NCBI RefSeq assembly: GCF_049310025.1
Contig: NZ_JBJYKD010000004.1
Location: 75,639-139,638 of the forward strand
Length of the DNA: 64,000 nucleotides
Source: JBJYKD01 sp049310025
GTDB taxonomy: Bacteria > Bacillota > Thermosediminibacteria > Thermosediminibacterales > Tepidanaerobacteraceae
Direction of reading: 5' to 3'
Shown in pieces: positions 50,361 to 59,286 of the stretch. The notes under the pieces were generated by a model that was not told the DNA's origin, searched no databases, and was given only the letters and a program-made list of their open reading frames with translations. The position numbers were made by a program, and so were the translations under genes. Numbering within the stretch: position 1 is the first letter of the stretch; each line of letters starts with the position of its first letter.

Positions 50361-51554
50361 ATGCAAGCTCAAGAAATTATAAAAAGGGGCCGACAATATG
50401 TTATGAATACTTACGGTCGACTTTCTCTGGTCCCGGTAAGAGGTGAAGGGGTCTGGGTCTGGGATGAATCGGGGAAACGCTACCTGGACTTTGCTGGTGG
50501 ACTGGCTGTAAACTCTCTGGGGCATTGCCATCCCCGCGTGGTGGGGGCCATTATTGAGCAGGCCCGCACGCTGATCCATTGTTCCAACCTCTACTGGATC
50601 GAGCCCCAGGTTGAACTTGCCAGGATGCTGGTGGAGAACTCCTTCGGAGACAGGGTTTTCTTCGCCAACAGCGGTGCGGAAGCCAACGAAGGCGCGATTA
50701 AACTTGCGAGGAAATATGCCAGAGTCAGGGGGTACAACGAGAGATTTGAAATTATCACCATGAAAAAATCCTTTCACGGAAGAACCCTGGCCGCTCTGGC
50801 AGCTACCGGCCAGGACAGATATCAGCGGGGATTTGCACCTCTCCCGGAAGGTTTTAAGTATGTGCCTTTTAACGACCTCGAGGCTGTACAACAAGCCGTC
50901 GGCCCCTGCACCTGCGGCATAATGGTGGAGCCCTTGCAGGGAGAGGGAGGTGTGAATGTGGCCACTCCCGAGTTTTTACGTGGGATCAGGGAAATTTGCG
51001 ATGCTCGGGACATGGTGCTTATTTTCGATGAGATTCAATGCGGTCTGGGACGAACCGGAAAGCTTTTTGCCTACCAGCATTACGGGGTGGAACCCGATAT
51101 CATGACACTGGCAAAAGCTCTGGGGGGTGGTGTGCCCATCGGTGCGGTGGTGGCCACCGAAGAGGTGGCCGGAGCTTTCCAACCGGGGGACCATGCCTCC
51201 ACCTTTGGAGGAAATCCCCTTGCTTGTGCCGCCGGTATAGCCGCCTTGACCACCATTCTGGAAGAGAAACTCCCGGAAAACGCGGCAAGGGTGGGTGCCT
51301 ATTTTCAGAGCAGGCTGGAGTCGCTGGCCAGGGAATTTTCCTGCATTAGGGAAGTCCGCGGCAAGGGTTTGATGCTTGGAATGGAACTTGATATCGACGG
51401 ACACCCACTGGTCGATGCCTGCCAGGAGCGGGGGCTATTGATAAATTGCGTCGGTCCATCGGTGCTTCGCTTCTTACCTCCCTTGACCATAACCGAAAGC
51501 CATGTGGATGCCGCCATCGAGATACTCAGGGAAGTGCTAGACCAATATTCGTAA
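50361..51554 (+). CDS. argD: Acetylornithine aminotransferase
   Basis: A 397-aa class III PLP aminotransferase. The PLP lysine is in TLAKALGGGVPIGA, the aspartate in IFDEIQCGLGRTGK, and the phosphate pocket FANSGAEANEGAIKLAR is intact. ATG 50361 lies 9 bases after AAAGGGG. It produces N-acetylornithine; it may also serve in lysine synthesis as dapC. Confidence 0.93.
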   Translation: MQAQEIIKRGRQYVMNTYGRLSLVPVRGEGVWVWDESGKRYLDFAGGLAVNSLGHCHPRVVGAIIEQARTLIHCSNLYWIEPQVELARMLVENSFGDRVFFANSGAEANEGAIKLARKYARVRGYNERFEIITMKKSFHGRTLAALAATGQDRYQRGFAPLPEGFKYVPFNDLEAVQQAVGPCTCGIMVEPLQGEGGVNVATPEFLRGIREICDARDMVLIFDEIQCGLGRTGKLFAYQHYGVEPDIMTLAKALGGGVPIGAVVATEEVAGAFQPGDHASTFGGNPLACAAGIAALTTILEEKLPENAARVGAYFQSRLESLAREFSCIREVRGKGLMLGMELDIDGHPLVDACQERGLLINCVGPSVLRFLPPLTITESHVDAAIEILREVLDQYS

Positions 51555-51701
51555 AAACGATATATTTTTTTGAAATCAATGGTGCCTCTGGCTTCCACAT
51601 GATACTTTCCACCTTTATATAGTAATAAAAATTATTTTTAAGAAAGGAGAAAAGAAGCTCAACTTGCCCACCCCGGGGAAGGGTATCAGAGCGCTAATCC
51701 C

Positions 51702-52169
51702 ATGGCTGTCTTCAGAAAAGCTGTTATCAATGATGTTGAAACCATATACTCACTGGTAAACTACTATGCAAAACAGGGTTTAATGCTGGCCAGATCCCGG
51801 CTTTCCATTTACGAAAATCTCCGGGATTTTACTCTGGCCGAAGATAAAGGAGAAATTGTTGGTTGTGGGGCATTGCACATAATTTGGGCGGATCTGGCTG
51901 AAATACGTTCTCTTGCCATTGCGCCTCACCGGGTTAAAAAGGGATGGGGGAAATGCCTGGTGGAATTGCTGGTGGAAGAGGCAAGAAACCTGGGAGTTTC
52001 CCGGGTGATGGCCCTTACTTACCAACGGGATTTTTTTATAAAGTGCGGCTTCCGGGTGGTGGACTACAACACTCTGCCTCAAAAGGCCTGGAAGGACTGT
52101 GTCAATTGTCCGAAGTTTCCCAACTGTGATGAAATCCCTGTAATTAAGGATTTGACCACGGCCATGTAA
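51702..52169 (+). CDS. argA: GNAT N-acetyltransferase, ArgA-type N-acetylglutamate synthase
   Basis: A 155-aa GNAT protein. The acetyl-CoA region RSLAIAPHRVKKGWGKCLVELL is present, and the C terminus has WKDCVNCPKFPNCDE, three cysteines found in stand-alone ArgA-type acetyltransferases. With no argJ seen, it should supply N-acetylglutamate from glutamate and acetyl-CoA. It is the fourth gene of the arg cluster, 147 bases after argD. The ribosome-binding site is weak (GGGAAGGGT, 20 bases upstream); no better in-frame start exists upstream. Confidence 0.8.
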   Translation: MAVFRKAVINDVETIYSLVNYYAKQGLMLARSRLSIYENLRDFTLAEDKGEIVGCGALHIIWADLAEIRSLAIAPHRVKKGWGKCLVELLVEEARNLGVSRVMALTYQRDFFIKCGFRVVDYNTLPQKAWKDCVNCPKFPNCDEIPVIKDLTTAM

Positions 52170-52242
52170 ATTCATTTGCCCCCGTGCTATCCGAAAAGCC
52201 AAAGAATCTAGAAATGAATCTAATAGTATTCTAATAATTTAA

Positions 52243-52305
52243 AAGCTATGGATAAAAATCCATAGCTTCGGGCCGTTGATAAAAAATAAAGTCAATGGCC
52301 TTTTT
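52243..52305 (+). terminator. Double hairpin terminator between argA and rocD
   Basis: A perfect 11-bp hairpin AAGCTATGGAT/ATCCATAGCTT (52243-52268), then a 9-bp stem GGCCGTTGA/TCAATGGCC (52271-52300) followed by five T residues. It serves the + strand and may also serve convergent rocD. Confidence 0.8.
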
Positions 52306-52320
52306 ATTTTGTTATATTAA

Positions 52321-53511
52321 TTATCCTAAAACGTTTTTAATTCTTTCGAAGGCCCAGTCGATTTCATCTTTGGATATTACAAGCGGAGGAGCCAGGCGAA
52401 TAACCGTTTCATGAGTGTCTTTACATAATAAGCCGTTCGCCTTTAGTTTTTCACAATAAGGTCTGGCGTTTTCTTTAAGTTCTATGCCGATCAGCAGGCC
52501 CTTTCCCCTTATTTCTTTTATAACCGGATTTTTTATTTCCTTCAATTTACTCATGAAGTATTCGCCCATTTCCAGAGACCTCTGAACGAGATTTTCCTCC
52601 TCAATGACATCCAGGGCCGCAATTGCGCACGCACAGGCCAGCGGATTCCCTCCGAAAGTGGAGCCGTGGGAGCCGGGTTCAAACACCCCAAGGATTTCCT
52701 TATCGGCAACTACAGCGGAAATGGGAATCACACCGCCGCCCAGCGCTTTGCCAAGGATGTATACATCGGGGACCACGTTCTCCCAATCGCAGGCAAAAAG
52801 TTTTCCGGTACGCCCCAAACCCGTCTGTATTTCATCCGCTATGAATAATGTGTTGTTTTCCCTGCACAGCTCATAGGCCTTTTTGAGGAAACCCGCGCCT
52901 GGAATTTTTATCCCCGCTTCGCCCTGAATGGGTTCTACGAGAAATGCCGCGGTGTTTGGAGTGATTGCGGCTTTCAAGGCTTGGATATCTCCGTAAGGGA
53001 TGATCTTGAAGCCGGGAGTAAATGGACCGAACCCGCGCTTATAATCTTCCTCCGAGGAAAAAGAAATGATGGTGGTCGTGCGGCCGTGGAAATTTCCTTC
53101 GCAGACAATGATTTCCGCCCGGTTTTCAGGAACTTTTTTTATGTCATATGCCCACCGCCTGGCTGCCTTTATGGCGGTTTCTACGGCTTCAGCACCGGTG
53201 TTCATGGGAAGCACCATATCCTTGCCGGTTAAGTCGGCCACTTTTTTGCAGAAGGGCCCCAGTTGGTCGTTATGGAAGGCTCTTGACGTAAGGGTGACCC
53301 TGTCGGCCTGCTTTTTTAGGGCTGCAATGATTTTGGGATGCCTGTGGCCTTGATTGACAGCCGAATATGCGCTTAGCATGTCCATGTAGCGGTTGCCTTC
53401 CAGGTCTTCAACCCAGACACCTTCGGCTTTGGATATGACAACGGGCAAAGGGTGGTAATTGTGGGCGCTGTATTCTTCCGTAAGCTTGATAATTTCTTCA
53501 CTGCTTGCCAT
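52321..53511 (-). CDS. rocD: Ornithine aminotransferase
   Basis: A 396-aa class III PLP aminotransferase that converts ornithine and 2-oxoglutarate to glutamate semialdehyde and glutamate. It has MNTGAEAVETAIKAARRW (RocD-like), DEIQTGLGRTGKLFA, and the PLP lysine in LGKALGGGVIPISA. It is on the opposite strand, with its own consensus promoter. It can drain ornithine to proline or glutamate, or work toward ornithine. Confidence 0.93.
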   Translation of the reverse strand: MASSEEIIKLTEEYSAHNYHPLPVVISKAEGVWVEDLEGNRYMDMLSAYSAVNQGHRHPKIIAALKKQADRVTLTSRAFHNDQLGPFCKKVADLTGKDMVLPMNTGAEAVETAIKAARRWAYDIKKVPENRAEIIVCEGNFHGRTTTIISFSSEEDYKRGFGPFTPGFKIIPYGDIQALKAAITPNTAAFLVEPIQGEAGIKIPGAGFLKKAYELCRENNTLFIADEIQTGLGRTGKLFACDWENVVPDVYILGKALGGGVIPISAVVADKEILGVFEPGSHGSTFGGNPLACACAIAALDVIEEENLVQRSLEMGEYFMSKLKEIKNPVIKEIRGKGLLIGIELKENARPYCEKLKANGLLCKDTHETVIRLAPPLVISKDEIDWAFERIKNVLG

Positions 53512-53538
53512 TGAAAAACCCCCTTATTTTTATTTATG

Positions 53539-53567
53539 ATTATACAATCCACGATGTGAAGTGTCAA
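53539..53567 (-). promoter_or_regulatory. Consensus sigma-A promoter of rocD
   Basis: Minus strand: TTGACA (53562-53567), a 17-base spacer and TATAAT (53539-53544), a perfect consensus match. Transcription should start about 20 bases before the rocD start codon. Confidence 0.85.
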
Positions 53568-53654
53568 TTAATTTGATTGCCGGTAATCAGGCAAACCGCT
53601 GAAAATCAATCGGCAGTTTCTTTTGACAAAACAGTAAATTCAGCCTAAGCAAAA

Positions 53655-53670
53655 TGGCATGAAAATTGCA
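53655..53670 (+). promoter_or_regulatory. Candidate sigma-54 promoter of lat
   Basis: TGGCATGAAAATTGCA: TGGCAT, 5 bases, TTGCA, with GG and GC dinucleotides separated by 10 bases as the sigma-54 consensus TGGCAC-N5-TTGCW requires. Only the C of the first box differs. It lies 125 bases before lat. In Bacillus, rocD/rocG use such SigL promoters with an activator. Confidence 0.55.
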
Positions 53671-53794
53671 ATTTCCACTTATATAGTATAGCATACAAAA
53701 TTTTTATTTTTTATATAAAGGGAGTGATGAAAGCGTTAGAAATACATATTTCAGCTAAATTCAATTCTCAAAATAAAGGGGAGGGGATCGCTCT

Positions 53795-55123
53795 ATGGTA
53801 AGACCCGAGGAAGTTCTTTCAACACTGGAAAAATATATGCTTGTGGACGGTTTCCCGATCGTTGTAGACCTGGGAAAATCCCATGGGAGCCACATTATAG
53901 ACGCCCGCGACGGTACCGATTGGCTTGATTTTTATACATTTTTTGCTTCTTCCCCGCTGGGTCTAAACCATCCGAAATTGGCTAATGAAGAATTTAAAGA
54001 AAGGGTTTTCCGGGCGGCGGTAAATAAGGTGGCCAACTCCGACATATATACGGTTGAAATGGCCACTTTTGTAAAAACCTTCATGGAAGTGGCGGCTCCC
54101 GAGGGTTACAATCATCTGTTCCTAATAGACTACGGGACCCTTGCTGTGGAAAATGCCATTAAAGTCGCCATGGACTGGAAGGTTCGTAAGAATCTGGAGA
54201 AAGGTTATAAAGAAAGCGCCGAAAGGGGAACTAAAGTAATTCACTTTAAGGAGGCCTTCCACGGGCGCAGCGGTTACACTCTTTCTCTGACAAATACGGC
54301 CGACCCGAGAAAATACATGTATTTCACCAAATTCAGAGATTGGCCGAGGGTACTGAACCCGAAGATAAAGTGGCCATTGGAAGAACATCTGGAAGAAGTA
54401 AAAAAGGCCGAAGAAGAATCTTTGAGCCAGATAAGGAAGGCCATAGCTGAAAATCCCGACGATATTTGCGCAATTATTATAGAAACAATACAGGGTGAAG
54501 GCGGCGACAACCACTTCAGGGCCGAATTCTTCCGGGAGCTCCGGAGCATCTGTGACGAAAACGACATAATGCTCATTTTCGATGAGGTACAGTGTGGAAT
54601 GGGCATAACGGGCAAGATGTGGGCCTGGGAGCACTACGGAGTCAAACCGGATATATTCGCTTTCGGGAAAAAAGCCCAGGTCTGCGGTATACTTGCCAAT
54701 GAAAGGGTAGATGAAGTGAAAAACAACTGTTTTACAGAGAGCAGCCGGATCAATTCCACCTGGGGCGGGAATCTGTGCGACATGGTGCGTTCCACCAGGA
54801 TTTTGGAAATATTTAAGGAAGACAAAGTGCTTGATTACGTAAATCAAGTATCCAGGATACTGCATGAGCATTTGCACGCCATCGAAAGAGAATTTCCTGA
54901 ACTGATAAGCAATGTGAGGTATAAAGGCCTGATGGCGGCTTTCGACCTTCCCAACCCCATCCTGCGCGACGAGTTCAGGAAAGCCTGTTATGAACAAAAG
55001 ATGCTGGTCCTGCCTTCGGGCACTCACGGCATCCGCTTCAGGCCTATTCTGACGGTATCCGAAGACGACCTGAACGACGGCTATGAAAGAATGAGAAAGG
55101 CACTCAAGAACATGAGCAAATGA
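53795..55123 (+). CDS. lat: L-lysine 6-transaminase (lysine epsilon-aminotransferase)
   Basis: A 442-aa class III PLP aminotransferase that transfers the epsilon-amino group of lysine to 2-oxoglutarate, giving aminoadipate semialdehyde. LAT family features are the FTFF-type FYTFFASSPLGLNHPKL, HGRSGYTLSLTNT, IFDEVQCGMGITG, and the PLP lysine in FAFGKKAQVCG. GAGGGGATC precedes the ATG. It probably starts lysine degradation; it stands alone with a terminator, and no aminoadipate dehydrogenase is adjacent. Confidence 0.9.
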   Translation: MVRPEEVLSTLEKYMLVDGFPIVVDLGKSHGSHIIDARDGTDWLDFYTFFASSPLGLNHPKLANEEFKERVFRAAVNKVANSDIYTVEMATFVKTFMEVAAPEGYNHLFLIDYGTLAVENAIKVAMDWKVRKNLEKGYKESAERGTKVIHFKEAFHGRSGYTLSLTNTADPRKYMYFTKFRDWPRVLNPKIKWPLEEHLEEVKKAEEESLSQIRKAIAENPDDICAIIIETIQGEGGDNHFRAEFFRELRSICDENDIMLIFDEVQCGMGITGKMWAWEHYGVKPDIFAFGKKAQVCGILANERVDEVKNNCFTESSRINSTWGGNLCDMVRSTRILEIFKEDKVLDYVNQVSRILHEHLHAIEREFPELISNVRYKGLMAAFDLPNPILRDEFRKACYEQKMLVLPSGTHGIRFRPILTVSEDDLNDGYERMRKALKNMSK

Positions 55124-55148
55124 TGAAAATATGATATGTTAATTCGAG

Positions 55149-55180
55149 GGCGGAACTCGTATTCACTAGTTCCGCCTTTT
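55149..55180 (+). terminator. Intrinsic terminator after lat
   Basis: A 9-bp stem GGCGGAACT/AGTTCCGCC with a 10-base loop, followed by TTTT. Confidence 0.8.
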
Positions 55181-55205
55181 CTGTCGTTCAATTATCAATA
55201 ATCAT

Positions 55206-55233
55206 TTGCAAAATTTATTATTTCAAGTATAAT
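55206..55233 (+). promoter_or_regulatory. Promoter of the MATE gene
   Basis: TTGCAA (55206-55211), a 16-base spacer and TATAAT (55228-55233), 37 bases before the start codon. Confidence 0.65.
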
Positions 55234-55270
55234 AGAAGAGCAAAAACACTTTACCGAGTACGAGGTGAAT

Positions 55271-56632
55271 ATGGAAAACGCTGCTAAGGATTGTATGACC
55301 GCAAAACTTTTAAGAAAGGAAATTTTTCGCCTCGCGTGGCCTGCCATTTCGGAAATGGTATTGCACACCGCGGTGTGGATTTTTGATACCGCCATGGTTG
55401 GAAGACTTAGTGCCGAGGCGTTGAGCGCTGTGGGCCTTGGGGGCCAGCTGGCTTTTACACTGGCCTTTGTTTTTGCAGCCGTCGGAACTGGGGGAGCGGC
55501 CATGGTGGCCCGCTATACGGGTGCACAAGAACGTCAAAAGGCAGACCATGTGGTAACACAGGCTTTTTTAATATCGGCCGTAATAGGCGTTTTTTTAGGG
55601 GCTGCCACATTTTTGGGGGCAAGAACCTTTTTCTCTTTAATTATGAGGGATCCCGAAGTTGTGGTAATGGGTACAGCTTACCTCCGGATTGTTTCTATAG
55701 GAATTTTCTTCATGATCCCCACCCTTGTGATGAATTCCGCGCTGCGGGGAGCGGGGAATACCAGACTTCCCATGATATCGGCTCTGGTGGCCAATTCCAT
55801 AAACATAGTGGGAGATTATGTGTTGATTTTTGGGCACTTCGGTTTCCCGCGGTGGGAAGTGAGCGGAGCGGCGGCGGCCACCACCCTGGCTCAGTTTTTT
55901 GGAGCTATAATAACAATCGGCTACGTATCCCGTGGCAAAAATGGCGTCAGGTTAAGATTCAATGATATTTTTAAAATAGATATTCCGCTTGTTAAACAAC
56001 TTATTAAATTAAGTCTGCCGGCCTCCCTGGAAGAACTTTCTTACAGCGGCAGCAGGCTAATCTCTTCACTCTGGATTGCTCACCTGGGTACTGTGGCTTT
56101 TGCCGCCAACCAGGTGGCCGTCAGCGCTGAGTCCATGTCCTTTATGCCCGGATACGGCTTTTCGGTAGCCGCATCCAGTCTCGTAGGTCAGAACCTCGGG
56201 GCGAGGAAGGAAAAAATGGCCGAAACCAGCGGCTGGGAATCCACGAAATATTCCCTGATTTTAATGAGTTTTATTGGTGGTGTGTTCTTTTTGTTTCCCG
56301 GGTGGCTGATGGGGTTTTTTACAGATATCCCCGGAGTCAGGGAACTTGCCGCCAGGTGCATAAGGATAGGCGCTTTTGAACAGCCCACCATAGCCATTTC
56401 CATGACTTTATCCGGAGCACTGAAAGGAGCAGGGGACACCAAAGGTCCGTTTCTGGTAAGCCTGGTGAGCATCTGGATGGTGAGGCTTCCTCTGATATAT
56501 ACGGTGGTATTCATTTTGAATAAGGACCTGGCTTATGTGTGGGTGGCAACGGTAATACAGTTTTTTGTTGAAGCCGTTTTGATGGGCTTCAGATTCAAAA
56601 AGGGGCGATGGAAAGACATAATGTTTGAATAG
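55271..56632 (+). CDS. MATE family multidrug/sodium efflux transporter
   Basis: A 453-aa integral membrane protein with about 12 hydrophobic segments in two similar halves. MATE motifs are WPAISEMVLHTAVWIFDTAMVGRL in the first helix and VGQNLGARKEKMAE in the loop of the second half. Substrate cannot be told from sequence. It has its own promoter. The ATG at 55271 follows GAGGTG; a GTG at 55265 is an alternative. Confidence 0.92.
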   Translation: MENAAKDCMTAKLLRKEIFRLAWPAISEMVLHTAVWIFDTAMVGRLSAEALSAVGLGGQLAFTLAFVFAAVGTGGAAMVARYTGAQERQKADHVVTQAFLISAVIGVFLGAATFLGARTFFSLIMRDPEVVVMGTAYLRIVSIGIFFMIPTLVMNSALRGAGNTRLPMISALVANSINIVGDYVLIFGHFGFPRWEVSGAAAATTLAQFFGAIITIGYVSRGKNGVRLRFNDIFKIDIPLVKQLIKLSLPASLEELSYSGSRLISSLWIAHLGTVAFAANQVAVSAESMSFMPGYGFSVAASSLVGQNLGARKEKMAETSGWESTKYSLILMSFIGGVFFLFPGWLMGFFTDIPGVRELAARCIRIGAFEQPTIAISMTLSGALKGAGDTKGPFLVSLVSIWMVRLPLIYTVVFILNKDLAYVWVATVIQFFVEAVLMGFRFKKGRWKDIMFE

Positions 56633-56762
56633 GGCTGGCTTTGCCCTGTATATAATTTTAATGTGCGGGGAATAATATACCATAAGGAAATAATTTAAAA
56701 AAGGATTTTTTACGCCGACGTCGAATATATTAATCATTTGCTTTTTTAAAAGGGGGTATACG

Positions 56763-57719
56763 GTGGCTTTTACAAAAACCCGAAAGACGCTTATAGGTAT
56801 TGTAATCTTTGCGGCTCTTTCAGGAATAGCATGTTACCTGTACCTGAAAAAAGATGTAACCGTCAGTGCTGATGGAAGGATTGTGAAGGTTTCGACCTTT
56901 TCACGCACCGTTGGGGAACTCATCAGAAATCAAAATATAAATCTGGCTCCTGAGGATGTTGTTGTTCCCGGACCCGAGAGGCCGTTGGAAGACGGTATGA
57001 AAATAGAAATAAAAAGGGCCTTTCCCGTTAAAATTTTATACGATGGGAAGGAAAAAGTAATAAGATCGCAACCTGATACGGTAAATAATTTGCTGTCAAA
57101 AGCCGGTATAAATCTTGGCAAAGAGGACAGGGTAGAACCGGGTCTTGCCGAATACATAGATAAGCCAGGGCAGATTACCGTAATCCGTGTCAATCAAAAG
57201 ATAGTCCAGGAATTGAAGGAGATACCCTATGAGATCATAACTAGAAAAGACCCGGGGCTCCCCGTGGGCCAGAAAAAGGTAATACAGCAGGGCGAAGTGG
57301 GTCAGGAAAGGATTATAACGACCATGACCCTGGAAAACGGCAAGGTGGTTTCCAAAAAATCCCAAAGCGTTGTGATAAAACCGCCTAAGCCGAAAATCGT
57401 TCTGGCGGGTTCCATGCTGGTGGCGTCGCGCGGCGGTATAGAGTTCGCTTATACGCGAAAACTTCGCATGCTCGCCACCGCTTACACGCATACAGGGAGT
57501 CTTACAGCCACCGATACAAAGCCCAGGGCGGGAGTGGTGGCAGTAGACCCCGAGGTAATACCTCTGGGTTCCCGGCTTTATATCGACGGTTACGGTTTCG
57601 GAAGAGCGGAGGATACCGGAGGAGCCATAAAGGGCGAGAAGATCGACCTTTTTATGGAAACCCGGGCCGAAGCCAGACGCTTCGGCAGGCGATGGGTTAC
57701 AGTGTATGTGCTGAAGTGA
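56763..57719 (+). CDS. YabE-like protein with DUF348, G5 and 3D domains
   Basis: A 318-aa secreted or membrane-anchored protein. An N-terminal segment (LIGIVIFAALSGIACYLYL) precedes two DUF348 repeats (STFSRTVGELIRNQNINLAPED, then QPDTVNNLLSKAGINLGKEDR), a G5 domain (about 150-215) and a C-terminal 3D domain with the three aspartates in TDTKPRAG, VAVDPEVIPLG and AEDTGGAIKG. The 3D domain is the lytic transglycosylase-type core found in Rpf2/YabE of Firmicutes. GTG start after AAAGGGGG. It may remodel the wall or help resuscitation. Confidence 0.9.
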   Translation: MAFTKTRKTLIGIVIFAALSGIACYLYLKKDVTVSADGRIVKVSTFSRTVGELIRNQNINLAPEDVVVPGPERPLEDGMKIEIKRAFPVKILYDGKEKVIRSQPDTVNNLLSKAGINLGKEDRVEPGLAEYIDKPGQITVIRVNQKIVQELKEIPYEIITRKDPGLPVGQKKVIQQGEVGQERIITTMTLENGKVVSKKSQSVVIKPPKPKIVLAGSMLVASRGGIEFAYTRKLRMLATAYTHTGSLTATDTKPRAGVVAVDPEVIPLGSRLYIDGYGFGRAEDTGGAIKGEKIDLFMETRAEARRFGRRWVTVYVLK

Positions 57720-57760
57720 AGATTTTCCGGTTAATAATCAAAAAAAGTTACAAATTTTTA

Positions 57761-57786
57761 AACCCCCGGTTTTTTGGGGGTTTTTT
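57761..57786 (+). terminator. Intrinsic terminator after the YabE-like gene
   Basis: Stem AACCCCC/GGGGGTT, loop of 8 bases, followed by a T run. Confidence 0.8.
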
Positions 57787-57908
57787 CACGCCGGCTGAGA
57801 GAAAGGCCCAAAAACTTGCATATTGATTGAGATTTGCCGTCACCGCCACTGTAAAACGATTTTTTTTCAATGAAAGCAAATTTTGTTTTTACGGGCTGTA
57901 TGGACAAC

Positions 57909-59135
57909 TTAATATTTTTTTATATAAGATATGTAAGTTACCCTGTTTTTGTATCTTCTGTGTCTCCTTATGCCCACCAATATCCTGAAGGGAGTGTATA
58001 AGGCAATCAAAATACATACGGGCCAGAACCACCATCTTGTATAAATCTTCCTGGGGATGTCGTTTTTTGCCACCAGCTCAACACTGCCTACTTTTTCGTT
58101 TCCTGAATAAAATTCGAGTTCTCCAAGGACATCCCCCTTTTTCACGGGGGCTGTCAAACGCGGCTTTAAGACCATCTTTTGAGTAATTGGAGAACTGCCT
58201 TTGGGCAGCACCGCAGTAAAGTCTGTTGATGTTACCAGTTCCACCTGGCCGCCGAACTTAACTTTTTCTCTGGCGATAACCGCGCCCTTTGTAATCACGT
58301 CTTCCTTTTGAAAATTGTCAAAACCGTAATTCAATAACGACTCGGCATCGCTCCATATGTTCCGGCCCCTGGATTTGAGGACCACAGCTATTAACTGCCA
58401 TCCGTTTCGTGTGGCCGAAGCCACCAGGGTTTGCCCCGCAGAACTGGTGTACCCCGTCTTTACCCCATCTGCGCCATCATAATTCCAGAGGAGTTTATTG
58501 AGATTTACCAGTCGCCTGTCCCATTCCTTTCCCTGCCACGGTATATTTAATGTTTTAGTTGCAACAATCTTCCTGAACTCCGGAAAATTTACGAGTGCGT
58601 ATCTCGCCATCAGGGCCAGGTCATAAGCCGTAGTCAGGTGCCCTTCATCGGTCAGTCCATGGGGATTGACAAAGGTCGTATCTCTGGCGCCTATTTCCCG
58701 GGCCTTTTCATTCATCATTTTTACAAAAGAGGGCACGTTTCCGCCTATGTGTTCCGCTATTGCCACCGCCGCGTCATTGGCGGAATTTAAAAGCATGGCG
58801 TATAACATCTGTTCCAGGGTGAGCTTCTCACCCTCTTCCAGGTAAATCCTCGTGCCGTCGACAAGGGTCGGTTCCCTGCCGGTTACTACCACATCCGATA
58901 AATCCCCTTTTTCCAGTGCTAAAATGGCCGTCATGATTTTTGTGGTGCTGGCTGGTTCCATTCTTAAATGAGCGTTTTTCTCATACAAGACCTTTCCCGT
59001 TTCAGCATCCATCAAAACGCCAGCGTTGCCTGTTATGGTAGGAGGCTCCAGGCGGGGTTCAGCCGATGCAGCAGCGACGTTTAGAAGGTTGATGAAAAAG
59101 AAAAAAATAGCCGTAAGATAAGAAAACCTTTTCAT
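57909..59135 (-). CDS. D-alanyl-D-alanine carboxypeptidase (DacF/DacA type PBP)
   Basis: A 408-aa low-molecular-weight PBP removing the terminal D-Ala from peptidoglycan stem peptides. It has a signal peptide (FSYLTAIFFFFINLLNVAAASAE), the S11 active site PASTTKIMTA, LLNSANDAA (SxN), KTGYTSSAG, a PBP5_C domain (about 285-370), and a C-terminal membrane anchor (WWFWPVCILIALYTPFRILV). The ATG at 59135 follows GAGGTGG. The family has vegetative (DacA) and spore (DacF) forms; its promoter is sigma-A-like. Confidence 0.93.
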   Translation of the reverse strand: MKRFSYLTAIFFFFINLLNVAAASAEPRLEPPTITGNAGVLMDAETGKVLYEKNAHLRMEPASTTKIMTAILALEKGDLSDVVVTGREPTLVDGTRIYLEEGEKLTLEQMLYAMLLNSANDAAVAIAEHIGGNVPSFVKMMNEKAREIGARDTTFVNPHGLTDEGHLTTAYDLALMARYALVNFPEFRKIVATKTLNIPWQGKEWDRRLVNLNKLLWNYDGADGVKTGYTSSAGQTLVASATRNGWQLIAVVLKSRGRNIWSDAESLLNYGFDNFQKEDVITKGAVIAREKVKFGGQVELVTSTDFTAVLPKGSSPITQKMVLKPRLTAPVKKGDVLGELEFYSGNEKVGSVELVAKNDIPRKIYTRWWFWPVCILIALYTPFRILVGIRRHRRYKNRVTYISYIKKY

Positions 59136-59173
59136 TTTCCACCTCATATGTATCTGATTTGACATTTTTTTTT

Positions 59174-59202
59174 AGTATAGCAAAATTTATCGGCCTAGCC
59201 AA
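59174..59202 (-). promoter_or_regulatory. Promoter of the D,D-carboxypeptidase gene
   Basis: Minus strand: TTGGCT (59197-59202), a 17-base spacer and TATACT (59174-59179) preceded by TGC, an extended -10. Confidence 0.65.
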
Positions 59203-59286
59203 GCAGGTATTCATTGTAAAAGCTGGCGTATAAAAACGAAGCTGTACCTTAAAAATAAATACAGAAGGCAGTGGGAGGCTAAATTT

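Noticed and set aside
54122..55027. A 301-codon minus-strand ORF opposite lat
   Set aside because: It lies wholly inside lat, which has intact aminotransferase motifs; the antisense translation shows no domain and is explained by codon bias of the real gene.
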